Position numbers and translations under genes: made by a program
DNA from: Candidatus Sumerlaeota bacterium
GTDB taxonomy: Bacteria; Sumerlaeota; Sumerlaeia; MWCT01; JAUWMI01
Direction of reading: 5' to 3'
Assembly: GCA_030613245.1 (NCBI GenBank)
Contig: JAUWMI010000020.1
Coordinates: 1-64,000, forward strand
DNA length: 64,000 nucleotides
Shown here: positions 35,177 to 45,597 of the stretch, piece by piece
Numbering within the stretch: position 1 is the first letter of the stretch
Layout of the letters: every line of letters begins with the position of its first letter
The notes under the pieces: generated by a model
The model's database searches: none
Told to the model about the DNA's origin: nothing
The model's input: only the letters and a program-made list of their open reading frames with translations

Positions 35177-37345
35177 TTAATTATTGCTCCATTGTATGTA
35201 GCGCACGTCAATCTCGGGATGATATTGCTGATTCCTATTCACCCTGAAGTAAGTATTATTTAAGTCCGGGTCACCTGGCGGATGGGAATCCCCAGTATAA
35301 AATGTCAGCAAAAAGTAATCATATCCTCCAGGCCTCTGGGTGAAATAGTTATAAATCTTGGTGAGCTCTTGGCCCTCTGCATTAGTTACTTCCTGCGAGT
35401 TCAACTCATTCCATTCTGCGGCAATATAACCTTCGCTTTCAAATTGATTACCATACGGGTCTCGATAGTAGGGGTTTCGAGGATACCTCACAAAATAGCC
35501 GAACACAGGTTCATCGCGCCCTTCGGCGCGCTCGTTCTGATCAATGTACACCCACATCCTGCTCCGGTAGACCTGGGATTTTCTGAGGGTTTGGTTGGGA
35601 GTAACAAACTCCAGAATAGAGTCTCTGACAAGATCCGCTTCATACGCCATTCTAACACTTGCCACGTACCAATCCAAACCTTCATAGAAAGTGCCGCCTT
35701 CACCCCCTACGTATCCGTGGGCTGTTGGACAGGGGATAGTGGCCCCGGCAAACTTGGCACTAGAGTCATTGCTATGCTTTCCAAATACTGTATCTATCCA
35801 CACTTCATTGCCATCAACAATCTCTCTTCTTTCACCCATCCATACACAATACAGATCTCCAGTATTTCCTTCCGGCCGCCAGGCCACTCGCAAGTGATGG
35901 GCACCCTGGGAGAAATCTGGATATTGGCCGGTGGAATTTGATATCGGCACGTAGTCAATTGCATTGTTTGGCTGCCAGCGCGCCATAATAATACCAGAAC
36001 CAGTCATGGGGTTCGGAATAGAGCCGTTATACGCTATCAGGCCGTCATTATTGCCATGATAGGAGGCTTCAGGATAAGGATATGTTGAGCACTGTGCGAT
36101 TTGGGTCATTCCTCCGACTCCCTGCTGGAAAATGCGTCGCGCCTGGATAGTGTGCAGAGCCCCTTGCGTCCTCTGCCAGCACGCATACGCTGTGCTTAAA
36201 TCATTACTCCAGTTCATGTTCGCAGCAATCGCCATTTGTGGAGATTCACTAATGTTGTCATCCCCGGCGTCCAGCTGGGTTACGTCAAAGTCATCTGCGG
36301 ACGGGTTGCATCTTATAAGGCTAACGGTTCCGAAATCCGAATACGATCCTTCGCATATTAAGTACACGCCGTCGTATAGCTGTGTTTCCTGGTTGTATGT
36401 ACTAATGTCGGGAGCTGCATCGAGGTGGTTGGCAACGCGACCACTTGGCCCAAATGGATCCCCGGTATATACGCCCCATGGTATTCCGTGTTGCTTGTAA
36501 TAGAGTTGATCGGTGGTCAGCCCCGGGTCTGGGTCGTCCCACCGGTTTACAATCCAGAAACTCCACAGGTCCAGAACTGGGGTATAATAAGGCCACCCGC
36601 TATTATCGGCACCTTCTGCTGGAGCGATGGCGACACATTACACTGGCCTTCCTGTTGGACTCTGGTGGATAAAAAGGCCTCCTCTTCTTTCGGGTTCGAG
36701 GTAATTCAGGGGCACGTCCAGGGATCCCAGCTCCCCTGGCAGGGCTCCTACATAGCCCGAGCAGTCCACCAGCTGAGGGTCCAGCAGCGTTGTCCCCAGA
36801 TCCCATACGTCTATGAAAGAGATGTGAGCTGCTGGCTCGTGCCCGTGCTGCTCAAGCGTATACGCAAAGATATCAACCACCACGGCAACATAGACGTGCG
36901 GATCGCCATTAAGGTCAAGCGCGATACATGACTTCATGTCTGTAATACTCAACTGATCTTCTTCCCAGTAAATCGGAATTCGGCCTTCTGGCCCTTCAAT
37001 GAAAGCGAAGCAGCAAGGCAGCCGCTCCCAGAGTCGCCATCTCACAATTTCAGATTCTAGGTTGTATTCTATATAATCACGATTCTCTGTATCCCAGTTG
37101 TATCTGTAAATCCTGCAGTTCTGAGAGTCTATTTCGCTAACCCATGCTACCCACGTCTCTTCATCAGAAATGGTTTCAACAATGAGCCGGTCCCAATATG
37201 TACTGGTACTATTGGAATTATAGTTTGAGATAAACCGTGGATCCTGGCGGATCGGGATGCTGGTGAACCCGGCGAACAACGCCGCAGGAATAAAACTAAG
37301 AATAACGGCGCTCATAATTACGTTAACTCTTTGGATTTGTTTCAT
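35177..37345 (-). pseudogene. Secreted protein of unknown family, interrupted by in-frame TAA
   Basis: A signal peptide (VIMSAVILSFIPAALFAG) follows an ATG at 37345 with a strong GGAGGAG upstream. The frame runs to a TAA at 36640-36638, then continues without a break to the final stop at 35177. The segment right after the TAA (CVAIAPAEGADNSGWPYY, then LWSFWIVNRWDDPDPG) looks like normal coding sequence in the same frame. So one roughly 720-residue gene has a single nonsense codon. The protein is rich in Trp/Tyr/Asn and repeats like beta-propeller strands, but I do not recognise a family. It could be a recent pseudogene, a sequencing error or a readthrough case. Confidence 0.7.
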
Positions 37346-37459
37346 TTCAAATCTCCTCCTTTCATTCCTCATTCGGTATTATGCGCTTTTTTAAACATCT
37401 GTACCAATACTTTCTCCGTAAAAGTGGTTGCTGCAAGCGTCACCCCCCAGCAATTTTAT

Positions 37460-38875
37460 CTACTCGTAGAAAGGCCACAACTCCGAGGCCATTATGGGTT
37501 CCTCTACAAGACGAATCTTGGCAACAAAAACGTCCCATTCCCCATTATGGGTTGTATCGTATGCACCTGGAGTGGGAAGCTCAGGATCTCTTGTACCGCC
37601 TGCTATATAGATAGCGCCTCCGGCGTCAACTGCAAGTGGTCCCCACCTCGTTATATTTTCTACATTTAAATAGCTAAAGTCATAAACCTGGCTTCCTGAG
37701 GCGCTGAGTTTTAATAAAAGGAGCCGTGATGAAATGTAAGCGTTTCCCTCGCCGTCAATAGCTATAAAATAGGGCGAGCCATAGGCAACAATTGACGAGT
37801 AGATAAGCGCGCTACCCGAGGCATTCAGCTTGGAAGCAAATACCCTCCCACCCCAGCCCCAAGGAACCTTGTATGCACCAGGGGTAGTAGGAAAATTAGA
37901 GCTGCCGGTGCTTCCGATAATATAGACATTCCCGCTGTTGTCCAGCTCAATCGCAGTTGCAGAATCACTCCGTTCTCCTCCAAGAAAAGTGGAATAGACA
38001 AGAGCACTGCCTGACGAATTAAATTTTGTTACGAATGCGTCTCCATCTAGTAGTTTATCATTATACGTTGTATCAAAAGCGCCAGGGGTGACAGGAAAAT
38101 TCTCGTCTATTGCAATCCCTGTTACGTACGCACAGCCTTGAGAATCAACTGCTATACCCCAGCAACCAGTTCCTTGAGGGTAGTGTGACGCTACGCCCAA
38201 GGTCGTCGAGTAGACAAGATTAGTTCCTGTGGGATTGATCTTTGCCACGAAGCCATCGAAATAGTTATAATATGGATCATAGGCGCCCGGGGTGGTGGGA
38301 AAGTTAGGAGAAGTGGTATTACCAGCAACATAGGCATTTCCCTCCGCGTCTATGGCAATACCCCAGCCACTGTCACTCCCTGTGCCGCCCAGAAAGGTTG
38401 AGTAGATAAGCTCATCTCCGGAGGCGCTTATTTTTGTAACAAATACATCAAACCAGCCTGCATGCTCCGTCTGGAATGCGCCTGGCGTAACCGGGAAGTC
38501 AACTGACCGCGTAGAACCTGTGATATACGCATTGCCCTGCTCGTCAACTGCAAGTCCAAGCACTCGACCTTTTCCAATGACATTTGAGTAGATAAGCTGG
38601 CTACCTGTGGGATTGAACTTTGCAACAAAAATGCACCAGGTGGTAGGTGATGCCACGTCGTAGGTGACCGGCGTGGTGGGAAAGTCGGCCGACTGTGTCT
38701 GGCCAGCGACGTAGACATTCCCCTCCGCGTCAAGGGCAATATTGGCGGGCCCATCAGTTTCTGTTCCGCCCAGATAGGTAAGCCACTCAATCTCAACCCC
38801 CGCATTTGCAAAAGGTGTTACGCTAAAAAGCAATGCAACCACCAGGAACATCACCTCAAAGCTATTGATTTTCAC
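37460..38875 (-). CDS. Secreted SBBP-repeat beta-propeller protein
   Basis: This protein of about 471 residues is built from seven to eight SBBP (beta-propeller) repeats. Each repeat has the pattern AIDAEGNAYVAGNT, PTTPGAYD, FVAKINPTG and LVYSTFLGG. A signal peptide (MFLVVALLFSVTPFANA) precedes them. A GTG at 38875 is chosen because GGAGG is 9 bases before it; the ATG at 38902 lies upstream of that site. SBBP proteins are extracellular and usually of unknown ligand. It lies just upstream of the broken gene at 37345 on the same strand, and both may belong to one surface-protein set. Confidence 0.88.
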   Translation of the reverse strand: MKINSFEVMFLVVALLFSVTPFANAGVEIEWLTYLGGTETDGPANIALDAEGNVYVAGQTQSADFPTTPVTYDVASPTTWCIFVAKFNPTGSQLIYSNVIGKGRVLGLAVDEQGNAYITGSTRSVDFPVTPGAFQTEHAGWFDVFVTKISASGDELIYSTFLGGTGSDSGWGIAIDAEGNAYVAGNTTSPNFPTTPGAYDPYYNYFDGFVAKINPTGTNLVYSTTLGVASHYPQGTGCWGIAVDSQGCAYVTGIAIDENFPVTPGAFDTTYNDKLLDGDAFVTKFNSSGSALVYSTFLGGERSDSATAIELDNSGNVYIIGSTGSSNFPTTPGAYKVPWGWGGRVFASKLNASGSALIYSSIVAYGSPYFIAIDGEGNAYISSRLLLLKLSASGSQVYDFSYLNVENITRWGPLAVDAGGAIYIAGGTRDPELPTPGAYDTTHNGEWDVFVAKIRLVEEPIMASELWPFYE

Positions 38876-39112
38876 TTCGCCTTTCCTCCACCGCTCTTTC
38901 ATTTACATGCCCTTGCGAATTTTTTGTGCACTACTTGAAGGCGACCATATGAAGCCCCGTGTCCTTTTACAGCGTTACCACGAAGATTTCTGATGCAGAT
39001 TCATTCACATTTATATTCTTCGTGCACTTCGTGCTCTTCGTGGTAATCACTTTTAATAGCCCTTAATTGAGCTCTTCTGGCAATGAGTCCGAACCTATAT
39101 GGTTCCGCGTCA

Positions 39113-40231
39113 TTATAATGCGCTCATCATCTTTTGCGCAAAGTCCGCTTCTTCTGTATTAGGATAGGTTTCCACTAGCTGGGTAAAAAGCGTCTTTGCT
39201 TCTTCGTTTCGGTTCTGCATTACCCGTGTGTAGGCCATCCAGCAGAGCGAGCTTGCCTGCACGTTGTTGCGGTAGAAATTGTCCTTCTCATCATACAAGG
39301 TGCGCACAGTCTGAAAGGCGTCGTATGCTTCGTCGTACTTGCCCTGCTTGAATAAGGTCATGCCGAGCATATACTGGGCAAAGGCACACTGCGTGCGGCA
39401 GCCGGGCTGTGACTGATACGTAGCGATTAGATTTGTGAACTTCTGCTTCGCATCATCATAGCGCATTTCAAAGAAGTCGCACTCGGCTTCCATGAGCGCA
39501 GCAGTGGCCAGCGTAGAAGGGGCAGCAGAGGGATAGAGCGACCTTACTTCCCGGCACTTCTCAGCAACCATTGCATAATTTGGCATCAGCGCACCACCGG
39601 ATTCCTCTTCCTCAATCCGCCCGATCTCCATAGAGAGCGCAGCGTATTGCATCAGTGCGAATGCCTGGAGCTCTTCATCCGAGCGATTGCTGGCAATGAC
39701 CTCCTCAAGGAGTTTGAGAATATCCAGTTTTTGCTCCACGCTTTTTGCGCGCGCGCTGAAAAACCAGCTCAGATTGATATACGCCTTTGTAGCCTCTTTG
39801 TGTTCTGCGCCGTCAGGATAGTTGGCCAGGTACTTGCTAAACTTGCCGTAAGCGTTTCGGAACTGTTTCATTTTGATGTAGATAAATGCAGCGCGAATCT
39901 GGGCATCACCAGCTCTTCCGTGCTGCGGAAAGCTGGCAACGAAATCCTGAAATTTTGCAAGTGCAGTTGCGAACTCATCCTCATACAGGTAGGTGTAGCC
40001 AAGGAGCCATTGCGCGTCAATGGCATGAGGAGACTGCGGGTAGTGCGCGATGAGATTGTTAAGGGTGTCGCGCGCGGCAGAGCAATTCTTCTCCTTAACG
40101 TAGCTGAGGGCGATCTGGAATTGAGCAGCGGCAGCTTCATCGTCAGTAGAGGCAGCGGCCAAAGAACTGGAAACCAGAAGCACAAGAAGCGCGATGGCGT
40201 AGCGTACGAAAAAACCACGTCGTTTCATCAT
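39113..40231 (-). CDS. Secreted TPR protein (YbgF/BamD-like)
   Basis: This periplasmic protein of about 372 residues is made of tandem TPR repeats (IALSYVKEKNCSAARDTLNNLIAHYPQ, AQWLLGYTYLYEDEFATALAKF). A signal peptide precedes them (YAIALLVLLVSSSLAAAS). GGAGGGGAGG shortly before the ATG-ATG pair at 40231/40228 fixes the start; the ORF extends upstream to 40273 without support. The helix-pair pattern and LDAA-like spacing resemble CpoB/YbgF or BamD proteins of the outer-membrane maintenance machinery, but no lipobox is seen. Its exact role is unknown. Confidence 0.84.
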   Translation of the reverse strand: MMKRRGFFVRYAIALLVLLVSSSLAAASTDDEAAAAQFQIALSYVKEKNCSAARDTLNNLIAHYPQSPHAIDAQWLLGYTYLYEDEFATALAKFQDFVASFPQHGRAGDAQIRAAFIYIKMKQFRNAYGKFSKYLANYPDGAEHKEATKAYINLSWFFSARAKSVEQKLDILKLLEEVIASNRSDEELQAFALMQYAALSMEIGRIEEEESGGALMPNYAMVAEKCREVRSLYPSAAPSTLATAALMEAECDFFEMRYDDAKQKFTNLIATYQSQPGCRTQCAFAQYMLGMTLFKQGKYDEAYDAFQTVRTLYDEKDNFYRNNVQASSLCWMAYTRVMQNRNEEAKTLFTQLVETYPNTEEADFAQKMMSAL

Positions 40232-40587
40232 ACATACCTCCCCTCCTAGAAAATTACAGTATTTAAGTGGCAACTTTACCGCCTATTTTCACATTCTTAG
40301 GATTTTACCAGATATGTAAAGAGAAATTTACTTAGTTCGCGCTAAATATTATAACTCATTAAATATCAATAACCTGTGTCTAATTTTCTACTCGGATATG
40401 ATTAATAGAGACGTTAGGAGTAGCTGAGAATTTTTTGGAAAACGCCGTAGTCAAACGTCTCCGAGGTACCTGAGGCGGATGCCTGGAAATCTTTTGACAT
40501 GCTATGTCCAACATGTTCTACATTCATTATCTTTTCAAATGAGGCTAAGCAGCCGGGGCTGCGTCTTTGGCCGGTGAACATTTAGCT
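40232..40587. other. Divergent intergenic region
   Basis: This 356-base AT-rich stretch lies between the TPR gene (minus) and deoB (plus). On the minus strand a TATAAT hexamer occurs near 40350. On the plus strand TTGACA at 40494 may serve deoB. No gene is present. Confidence 0.4.
40494..40522 (+). promoter_or_regulatory. Candidate promoter for the nucleoside catabolism genes
   Basis: TTGACA at 40494-40499 is perfect. After 17 bases TCTACA is a poor -10, though TACATT two bases further fits slightly better. The ACATG/CATGT pair around the spacer could be an operator. The site is about 65-70 bases before deoB. Confidence 0.4.
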
Positions 40588-41787
40588 ATGACAACACTCA
40601 ATCGGCGCGCGATTATTATTGTGTTGGACAGTGTAGGCATTGGCGCACTGCCTGATGCGGAGCGGTTCGGCGATGCGGGGAGCAACACGCTCGGCAATCT
40701 CGCCCGCTGTTTCACCACGGGACTCCGGCTTTTGCATCTCGAAGCACTGGGTCTGGGCTGTATCGCGCATATTGAAGGAATAAAGGCAGCGGCGGAACCG
40801 CTGGGGAATTATGGCAAGTGTGCGGAACAATCTCCCGCCAAAGATACCATCATTGGACATTGGGAAATTGCGGGCCTTATCTCAAGCGAGCCGCTGCCGA
40901 CTTATCCCAACGGCTTTCCCTCGGAGATTATTGCGCCCTTTTGCGATCAAGTCGGGATCAAGGTTCTGGGCAATGTTCCCGCATCGGGCACTGAGATCAT
41001 CAATCGGCTGGGTGATGAACACGTCCGAACTCGGAAACCGATTGTCTATACTTCGGGCGACAGTGTGTTCCAGATTGCGACGCATGAGGAGGTGTATCCT
41101 GTTGAAGAGCTCTACGAGATGTGCCGGATAGCCCGGCGACTCCTTACAGGCAAACACCGCGTTGGTCGGGTGATTGCCCGCCCGTTTGTCGGCGAATCAG
41201 GTCGCTATGTTCGGACAGCGAATCGCAAGGACTTTTCCGTCTTACCACCCAAGGAGACACTGCTGGATTTTCTCAGTGAAGCGGGCTATGAAGTTGTTGG
41301 CATTGGGAAAATTGGCGATATTTTTAGCGGGCAAGGCTTAACGCGCGATATCCATACTGCATCGAATGCAGAGGGGATTGCGCAAACAATTCGCATGCTC
41401 AGCAATCTGCGGCGTCCGGGGCTGATTTTCACAAATCTGGTAGACTTCGATATGCTTTACGGCCACCGAAATAACCCCCAGGGATACAAAAAGGCACTGG
41501 AGGAATTCGACGCTTCGCTGCCGGACATCCTTAACGCCATGCATGACCACGATCTTCTCATCCTTACCGCAGATCACGGCTGCGATCCGACAACCCCAAG
41601 CACGGATCATTCGCGCGAGTATGTGCCGTTGCTTGTATACGGCAAAGCGTTCCGCTCAGGTGTGAACCTCGGCACGCGCCGAAGCTTCGCTGATATTGCA
41701 AAAACTATTGATCAGTTTTTCGCTCTTGACAAGGTCCGCAACGGAACCTCATTTCTCGATTCCGTCACTCGCGAACCAGCAAACTGA
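40588..41787 (+). CDS. deoB: Phosphopentomutase
   Basis: This alkaline-phosphatase-superfamily enzyme interconverts (deoxy)ribose 1- and 5-phosphates. The metal-binding N-terminus [16 protein letters not shown], the [10 protein letters not shown] motif and the C-terminal [19 protein letters not shown] metal ligands are all present. The ATG at 40588 is the natural start ([11 protein letters not shown]); an in-frame TTG at 40567 is weaker. It heads a three-gene cluster with purine and pyrimidine nucleoside phosphorylases. Together they convert nucleosides to free bases and pentose 5-phosphate. DeoC is not seen. Confidence 0.95.
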   Translation: MTTLNRRAIIIVLDSVGIGALPDAERFGDAGSNTLGNLARCFTTGLRLLHLEALGLGCIAHIEGIKAAAEPLGNYGKCAEQSPAKDTIIGHWEIAGLISSEPLPTYPNGFPSEIIAPFCDQVGIKVLGNVPASGTEIINRLGDEHVRTRKPIVYTSGDSVFQIATHEEVYPVEELYEMCRIARRLLTGKHRVGRVIARPFVGESGRYVRTANRKDFSVLPPKETLLDFLSEAGYEVVGIGKIGDIFSGQGLTRDIHTASNAEGIAQTIRMLSNLRRPGLIFTNLVDFDMLYGHRNNPQGYKKALEEFDASLPDILNAMHDHDLLILTADHGCDPTTPSTDHSREYVPLLVYGKAFRSGVNLGTRRSFADIAKTIDQFFALDKVRNGTSFLDSVTREPAN

Positions 41788-41910
41788 TGTCTTAACGTGC
41801 TTCACTTCACGCTGGCATTGGAAAATCTTTATTGAAATCGCTGCAACAATCCTATAGAGATAGATGTTTCTCTAGGCCATAGGAAGGGAAGACAGGCAAA
41901 AACAATTGCA

Positions 41911-42741
41911 ATGATGCCTGATATGCAAAGCTACGTAAGAGCGGTAGAGGAGTGTGCGGAGTTTATTCGAAGCAAAATTCCGACACGTCCGACTGTGGCG
42001 CTTATTGCTGGTTCAGGCCAGGGAGGCCTCGCGAATCTGGTTGAGAAGGAAACCGAGCTTCCGTATCATGCAATTCCACATTTTCCGGTTGGTACGATTC
42101 GCGGCCACCGAGGCGCGCTCATTATTGGCAGGGCAGGGGAGAAGACTGTGGCGATTCTCTCTGGCCGGTGGCACCTCTACGAAGGAATAGAGAGCTGGAA
42201 CCTTGTTCTGCCGATTCGTGTGTTGGCCATGCTGGGGGTGAAAGTCATGATCGTGACCAACTCGGCTGGCGGGCTGCATCCCGACCTCATACCTGGGGAT
42301 ATAATGCTGATTACGGACCATCTGAATTTCACGTTTCGAAACCCCTTGATCGGGCCAAATCTGGATCGCTGGGGTCCGCAGTTTCCCGATATGTCATCTC
42401 CCTATTCGCGGGATTTGCAGAATCTCGCCCGTCAAAGTGCGGTTGAAGAACGCATTCCGCTGAAAGAAGGCGTTTACGTTGCCAATCTGGGACCGAGCTA
42501 CGAAACTCACGCCGAAGTCCATCTGTTGCGTCTAGCTGGGGCGCATGCGGTGGGTATGTCAACTGTCCCGGAGGTTCTGGCTGCAGTTCATGCAGGTATG
42601 AAAACACTTGGATTCTCGATAATCACAAATTCCCTTGTCCGACGAGAGGCGCCCCTGACGCACGAAGAGGTGCTGGCTACGGCGAAGCAGGCGGAACAGA
42701 AACTCAGTGCCCTCATTCGCCCCATCCTTCGCCTGCTCTGA
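41911..42741 (+). CDS. Purine nucleoside phosphorylase (PNP/MTAP type)
   Basis: This 276-residue trimeric-type purine nucleoside phosphorylase splits inosine or guanosine with phosphate. Family motifs are VALIAGSGQGGL (usually GSGLG), HRGALIIG, the ribose/phosphate motif SGRWHLYEG, TNSAGGL, LGPSYETHAEV and VGMSTVPE. The NSLVRREAPLTHEEV tail is typical of PunA. The Leu-to-Gln change in the first motif is mild. It lies between deoB (123 bp) and the pyrimidine phosphorylase (55 bp to its assigned start) on one strand. The released base may feed Hpt. Start is the ATG at 41911; an in-frame ATG at 41923 is also possible. Confidence 0.93.
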   Translation: MMPDMQSYVRAVEECAEFIRSKIPTRPTVALIAGSGQGGLANLVEKETELPYHAIPHFPVGTIRGHRGALIIGRAGEKTVAILSGRWHLYEGIESWNLVLPIRVLAMLGVKVMIVTNSAGGLHPDLIPGDIMLITDHLNFTFRNPLIGPNLDRWGPQFPDMSSPYSRDLQNLARQSAVEERIPLKEGVYVANLGPSYETHAEVHLLRLAGAHAVGMSTVPEVLAAVHAGMKTLGFSIITNSLVRREAPLTHEEVLATAKQAEQKLSALIRPILRLL

Positions 42742-42796
42742 CAACTCAGTGGGGGAGGGCCCATAGCACAAACACTCGGCAAAATTGGACATGTCT

Positions 42797-44140
42797 ATGC
42801 GCACAGTTGACCTTATCATTAAAAAACGAAACCGTGGTGAACTCACAGCAAAGGAGATTGAGTTCCTGGTTTCTGGCTTTGCCAACGGGGCCATACCTGA
42901 TTACCAGATTGCAGCATTTCTTATGGCTGTCTATTTCAGCGGGCTCGCTTCTTCCGAGCTCGGGTCACTGACCAAGGCGATGATAAATTCCGGCGAAGTG
43001 TTCGACCTTTCTGCAATTACGCTCAAAAAAGTAGATAAACACAGCACGGGTGGGGTAGGAGATAAGGTATCCCTGGTATTGGCTCCACTTGTGGCATCGG
43101 CAGGAGTGCCTGTGCCAATGGTGTCAGGCCGTGGCCTCGGCCATACCGGGGGCACGCTTGATAAACTTGAATCAATCCCGGGATTTCAAGTCGAGATCGG
43201 AGCAGACCAGTTCCGGAGACAGATCGAAACCATCGGTGTGGCACTTATTGGGGCATCGGCGGAGTTTGTGCCGGCTGACAAGAAGCTTTATGCTCTGCGC
43301 GATGTGACAGGAACTATTGAAAGTATTCCGCTCATCGCAGCAAGTATCATGAGCAAAAAGGTTGCCTCGGGCGCCGATGCCTTTGTCATGGACGTTAAAA
43401 CCGGAAACGGCGCATTTATGCACAATCATAATGATGCAACCCGGCTGGCGCGAACTCTCGTGGGAGTGGGGCGCGAACTCGGCAAAGACGTCATTGCCCT
43501 TATTACTGACATGAACCAGCCGCTGGGCACCTGCATAGGAAACGCCCTGGAGGTGCGCGAGGCTATCGCCGCACTGAAAGCGCCTGATGCCAAGAGCGAT
43601 TTGCATGAGATCTGCCTGACGCTCGGCGCGCACATGTTGATTCTCGGCCAGGCAGCAGAGTCAGTCGAAGATGCGCGCGCACGGTTAGAAAAACTATTGC
43701 ACACTGGCAAGGCGTTGGATAAATTCATTGAGCTGGTGACGGCACAGAAGGGCAATCCGCGAGTTGTTGACGATGACGCGTTGCTCGAAATTGCGCCGAA
43801 ACGTGGCGAAATCCTGGCCAGCAAGGATGGCTCTATCCACGCATACAATACGAAACGCATTGGCAGGGCCTCAATGCTGCTCGGGGCCGGGCGGCGGCGC
43901 TATGAGGATCCGATAGATCATGGCGTGGGCCTGATAATGCACAAGAAGATAGGCGACCGTGTACAGGCAGGCGAACCTTTGCTCGACCTGTTTGCCCGTA
44001 GGGAAGCAGATATTGAACAGATCACTCCGATGCTGCAGGAAGCCGTCACTATCGGTTCCGAGCAGGTAACGCCACCATTGCTGATCAAGGGCCGCATAAC
44101 GCAGGACGATACGGAGGGCGATTCGCAAGCCGATGGGTGA
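42797..44140 (+). CDS. Pyrimidine-nucleoside (thymidine) phosphorylase
   Basis: This enzyme phosphorolyses thymidine and/or uridine. The family signature SGRGLGHTGGTLDKLE and the KHSTGGVGDKVSLVLAP phosphate-binding segment are intact, as are the N-terminal MRTVDLIIKKRNRGELT and the C-terminal GVGLIMHKKIGDRVQAGE domain. Start is set at the ATG at 42797, where relatives begin; a TTG at 42785 and ATG at 42791 are also in frame. Whether it is DeoA or Pdp cannot be told by eye. The next gene overlaps its stop by 8 bases. Confidence 0.93.
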   Translation: MRTVDLIIKKRNRGELTAKEIEFLVSGFANGAIPDYQIAAFLMAVYFSGLASSELGSLTKAMINSGEVFDLSAITLKKVDKHSTGGVGDKVSLVLAPLVASAGVPVPMVSGRGLGHTGGTLDKLESIPGFQVEIGADQFRRQIETIGVALIGASAEFVPADKKLYALRDVTGTIESIPLIAASIMSKKVASGADAFVMDVKTGNGAFMHNHNDATRLARTLVGVGRELGKDVIALITDMNQPLGTCIGNALEVREAIAALKAPDAKSDLHEICLTLGAHMLILGQAAESVEDARARLEKLLHTGKALDKFIELVTAQKGNPRVVDDDALLEIAPKRGEILASKDGSIHAYNTKRIGRASMLLGAGRRRYEDPIDHGVGLIMHKKIGDRVQAGEPLLDLFARREADIEQITPMLQEAVTIGSEQVTPPLLIKGRITQDDTEGDSQADG

Positions 44141-44675
44141 GACGAAGAAAGAGCTGCCAGACGTCAAACTCTTTTTTGGACTCCTCGTAGCCGGGGAAGA
44201 GCTCTTTGAGATCGTGGAGAAGCGCCTTGTCATCGATTTTGGAGCAATTGATCTGCGAAGCGCCATCTTTCCCTTCACGCATACGACATATTATAGCGGC
44301 GAGATGGGGGAGAAGATTCTGCGCCGCTATGTCTCATGCACGGGTCTCATGCACATGGACGAGCTTCCAGAGGTAAAACTACATACAAATAGAGTTGAGA
44401 AGCTCTTTTGCGATCCCGACACTCAGAAGCGACGCGTCAATATTGATCCCGGCTACCTGACGCTCTCCAAGGTGGTGCTGGCCACGACAAAGGACTACGA
44501 TCACCGGCTCTACCTGAGCAAAGGCATCTTTGGAGAAGTTACATTGACGTACAAGAAAAAGCACGGCGGGTTTCAGCCGCTGCCGTGGACATATCCAGAC
44601 TACCAGGAGCCACATACCCTGGAGTTCTTCAACACACTCCGCGAAACATACAAGGCGCAGATACGGCAAACATGA
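44133..44675 (+). CDS. DUF4416 family protein
   Basis: This 180-residue protein matches the DUF4416 pattern: VKLFFGLL, IDFGAIDLRSAIFPFTHTTYYSGEMG, NIDPGYLTLSKVVLATTKDYDHRLYL and HGGFQPLPWTYPDY. Several acidic and His residues are conserved, which suggests an enzyme, but no activity is established. It overlaps the pyrimidine phosphorylase by 8 bases and the next gene by 4 (ATGA). The set is thus translationally coupled from 42.8 to 45.6 kb. Confidence 0.88.
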   Translation: MGETKKELPDVKLFFGLLVAGEELFEIVEKRLVIDFGAIDLRSAIFPFTHTTYYSGEMGEKILRRYVSCTGLMHMDELPEVKLHTNRVEKLFCDPDTQKRRVNIDPGYLTLSKVVLATTKDYDHRLYLSKGIFGEVTLTYKKKHGGFQPLPWTYPDYQEPHTLEFFNTLRETYKAQIRQT

Positions 44676-45589
44676 GCGAGATTTACCTTCTTCATGGTGA
44701 CAACGAGGCGAGTATTAACGATGCCAAGCTGGCGCTGATTAGTAAGCATCTCAGCCCGGAGCTTCGCTCTCATAACTATATCGAATTCTCTTCAACCGCG
44801 CCGCGATGGTCCATATCGCTCTCATCAATTCACGCTGACCTGATTTCAGAACTCTCGATGCTTTCCTTGCTTCCAGACACGAAGCGCGTCGTCGTGGCGT
44901 ATAATCTTTCCGAGCTGTATCAGAAAGCGCGCAGGCGCACCAAAACCACCGATGATAAGAAGAAAAGCACACATCTGGAGTATTTGCTCGAGTTCCTCAG
45001 TGGGCCATTTCAGCATGTGCCAAATGTTCTCATTCTCGTGGCTATTGAAGATCATGGGAAACGCCGCAGTGTAAATAAGAAATCGCCACTCTACTCGCTT
45101 GTTAAAAAAATTGGCCTCGTACAAGAGATGAGCGACAAACCATTGGCCTATCGCTTGACTGACGCTCTCCTCACGCAAAATACATCGCAATGTATCAAAG
45201 TGTTCCGCCAATGGTTCACAAGCCACGAGAAGGCCCGGCAGAGTATTTTTCGCACTGTTTTAAATGACATACACCTACTTCTTCAGGCGAAAATCCTTAA
45301 TGCAAAGGAAAGCGCGCTTGCTACCGACAAGCGACTCAAGGAAATATTATTCCCGAAGGAGTTTCAGGGCAATATTCTCCAGCAGCACTCTTATCGCCGG
45401 AAGAAGTTTCAGGACGCAGCTTTGCTATACTCAACTACTCAACTCAGCTATGCCCTCAAATACCTCGTGCGTCTGAATACCACGCTATATCCGGTACAGC
45501 AGGATAGATACGTACCAGACCTTCAAGTAATGTTTGAACTCTTTCTCCTTCGGTTGACTACTCAAACTTTGAATCCGAACCAAATATAG
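44672..45589 (+). CDS. holA: DNA polymerase III subunit delta (HolA-like)
   Basis: This clamp-loader delta-like protein is about 305 residues. It opens MSEIYLLHGDNEASINDAK, where the delta family usually reads YLLYGEEPYLIEEA. A central LPDTKRVVVAYNLSEL and PNVLILVAIEDHGKRR follow. A helical C-terminal domain completes the AAA+-like fold without an active P-loop, as is normal for delta. Sequence similarity is modest, so the name rests on overall pattern and length. The ATG at 44672 overlaps the DUF4416 stop. The delta subunit would load the sliding clamp for DnaE. Confidence 0.72.
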   Translation: MSEIYLLHGDNEASINDAKLALISKHLSPELRSHNYIEFSSTAPRWSISLSSIHADLISELSMLSLLPDTKRVVVAYNLSELYQKARRRTKTTDDKKKSTHLEYLLEFLSGPFQHVPNVLILVAIEDHGKRRSVNKKSPLYSLVKKIGLVQEMSDKPLAYRLTDALLTQNTSQCIKVFRQWFTSHEKARQSIFRTVLNDIHLLLQAKILNAKESALATDKRLKEILFPKEFQGNILQQHSYRRKKFQDAALLYSTTQLSYALKYLVRLNTTLYPVQQDRYVPDLQVMFELFLLRLTTQTLNPNQI

Positions 45590-45597
45590 GAGGCCTG

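Noticed and set aside
35177-37345. Stop-codon reassignment as an explanation of the in-frame TAA
   Set aside because: Other intact genes in the window end with TAA, TAG and TGA at expected lengths.
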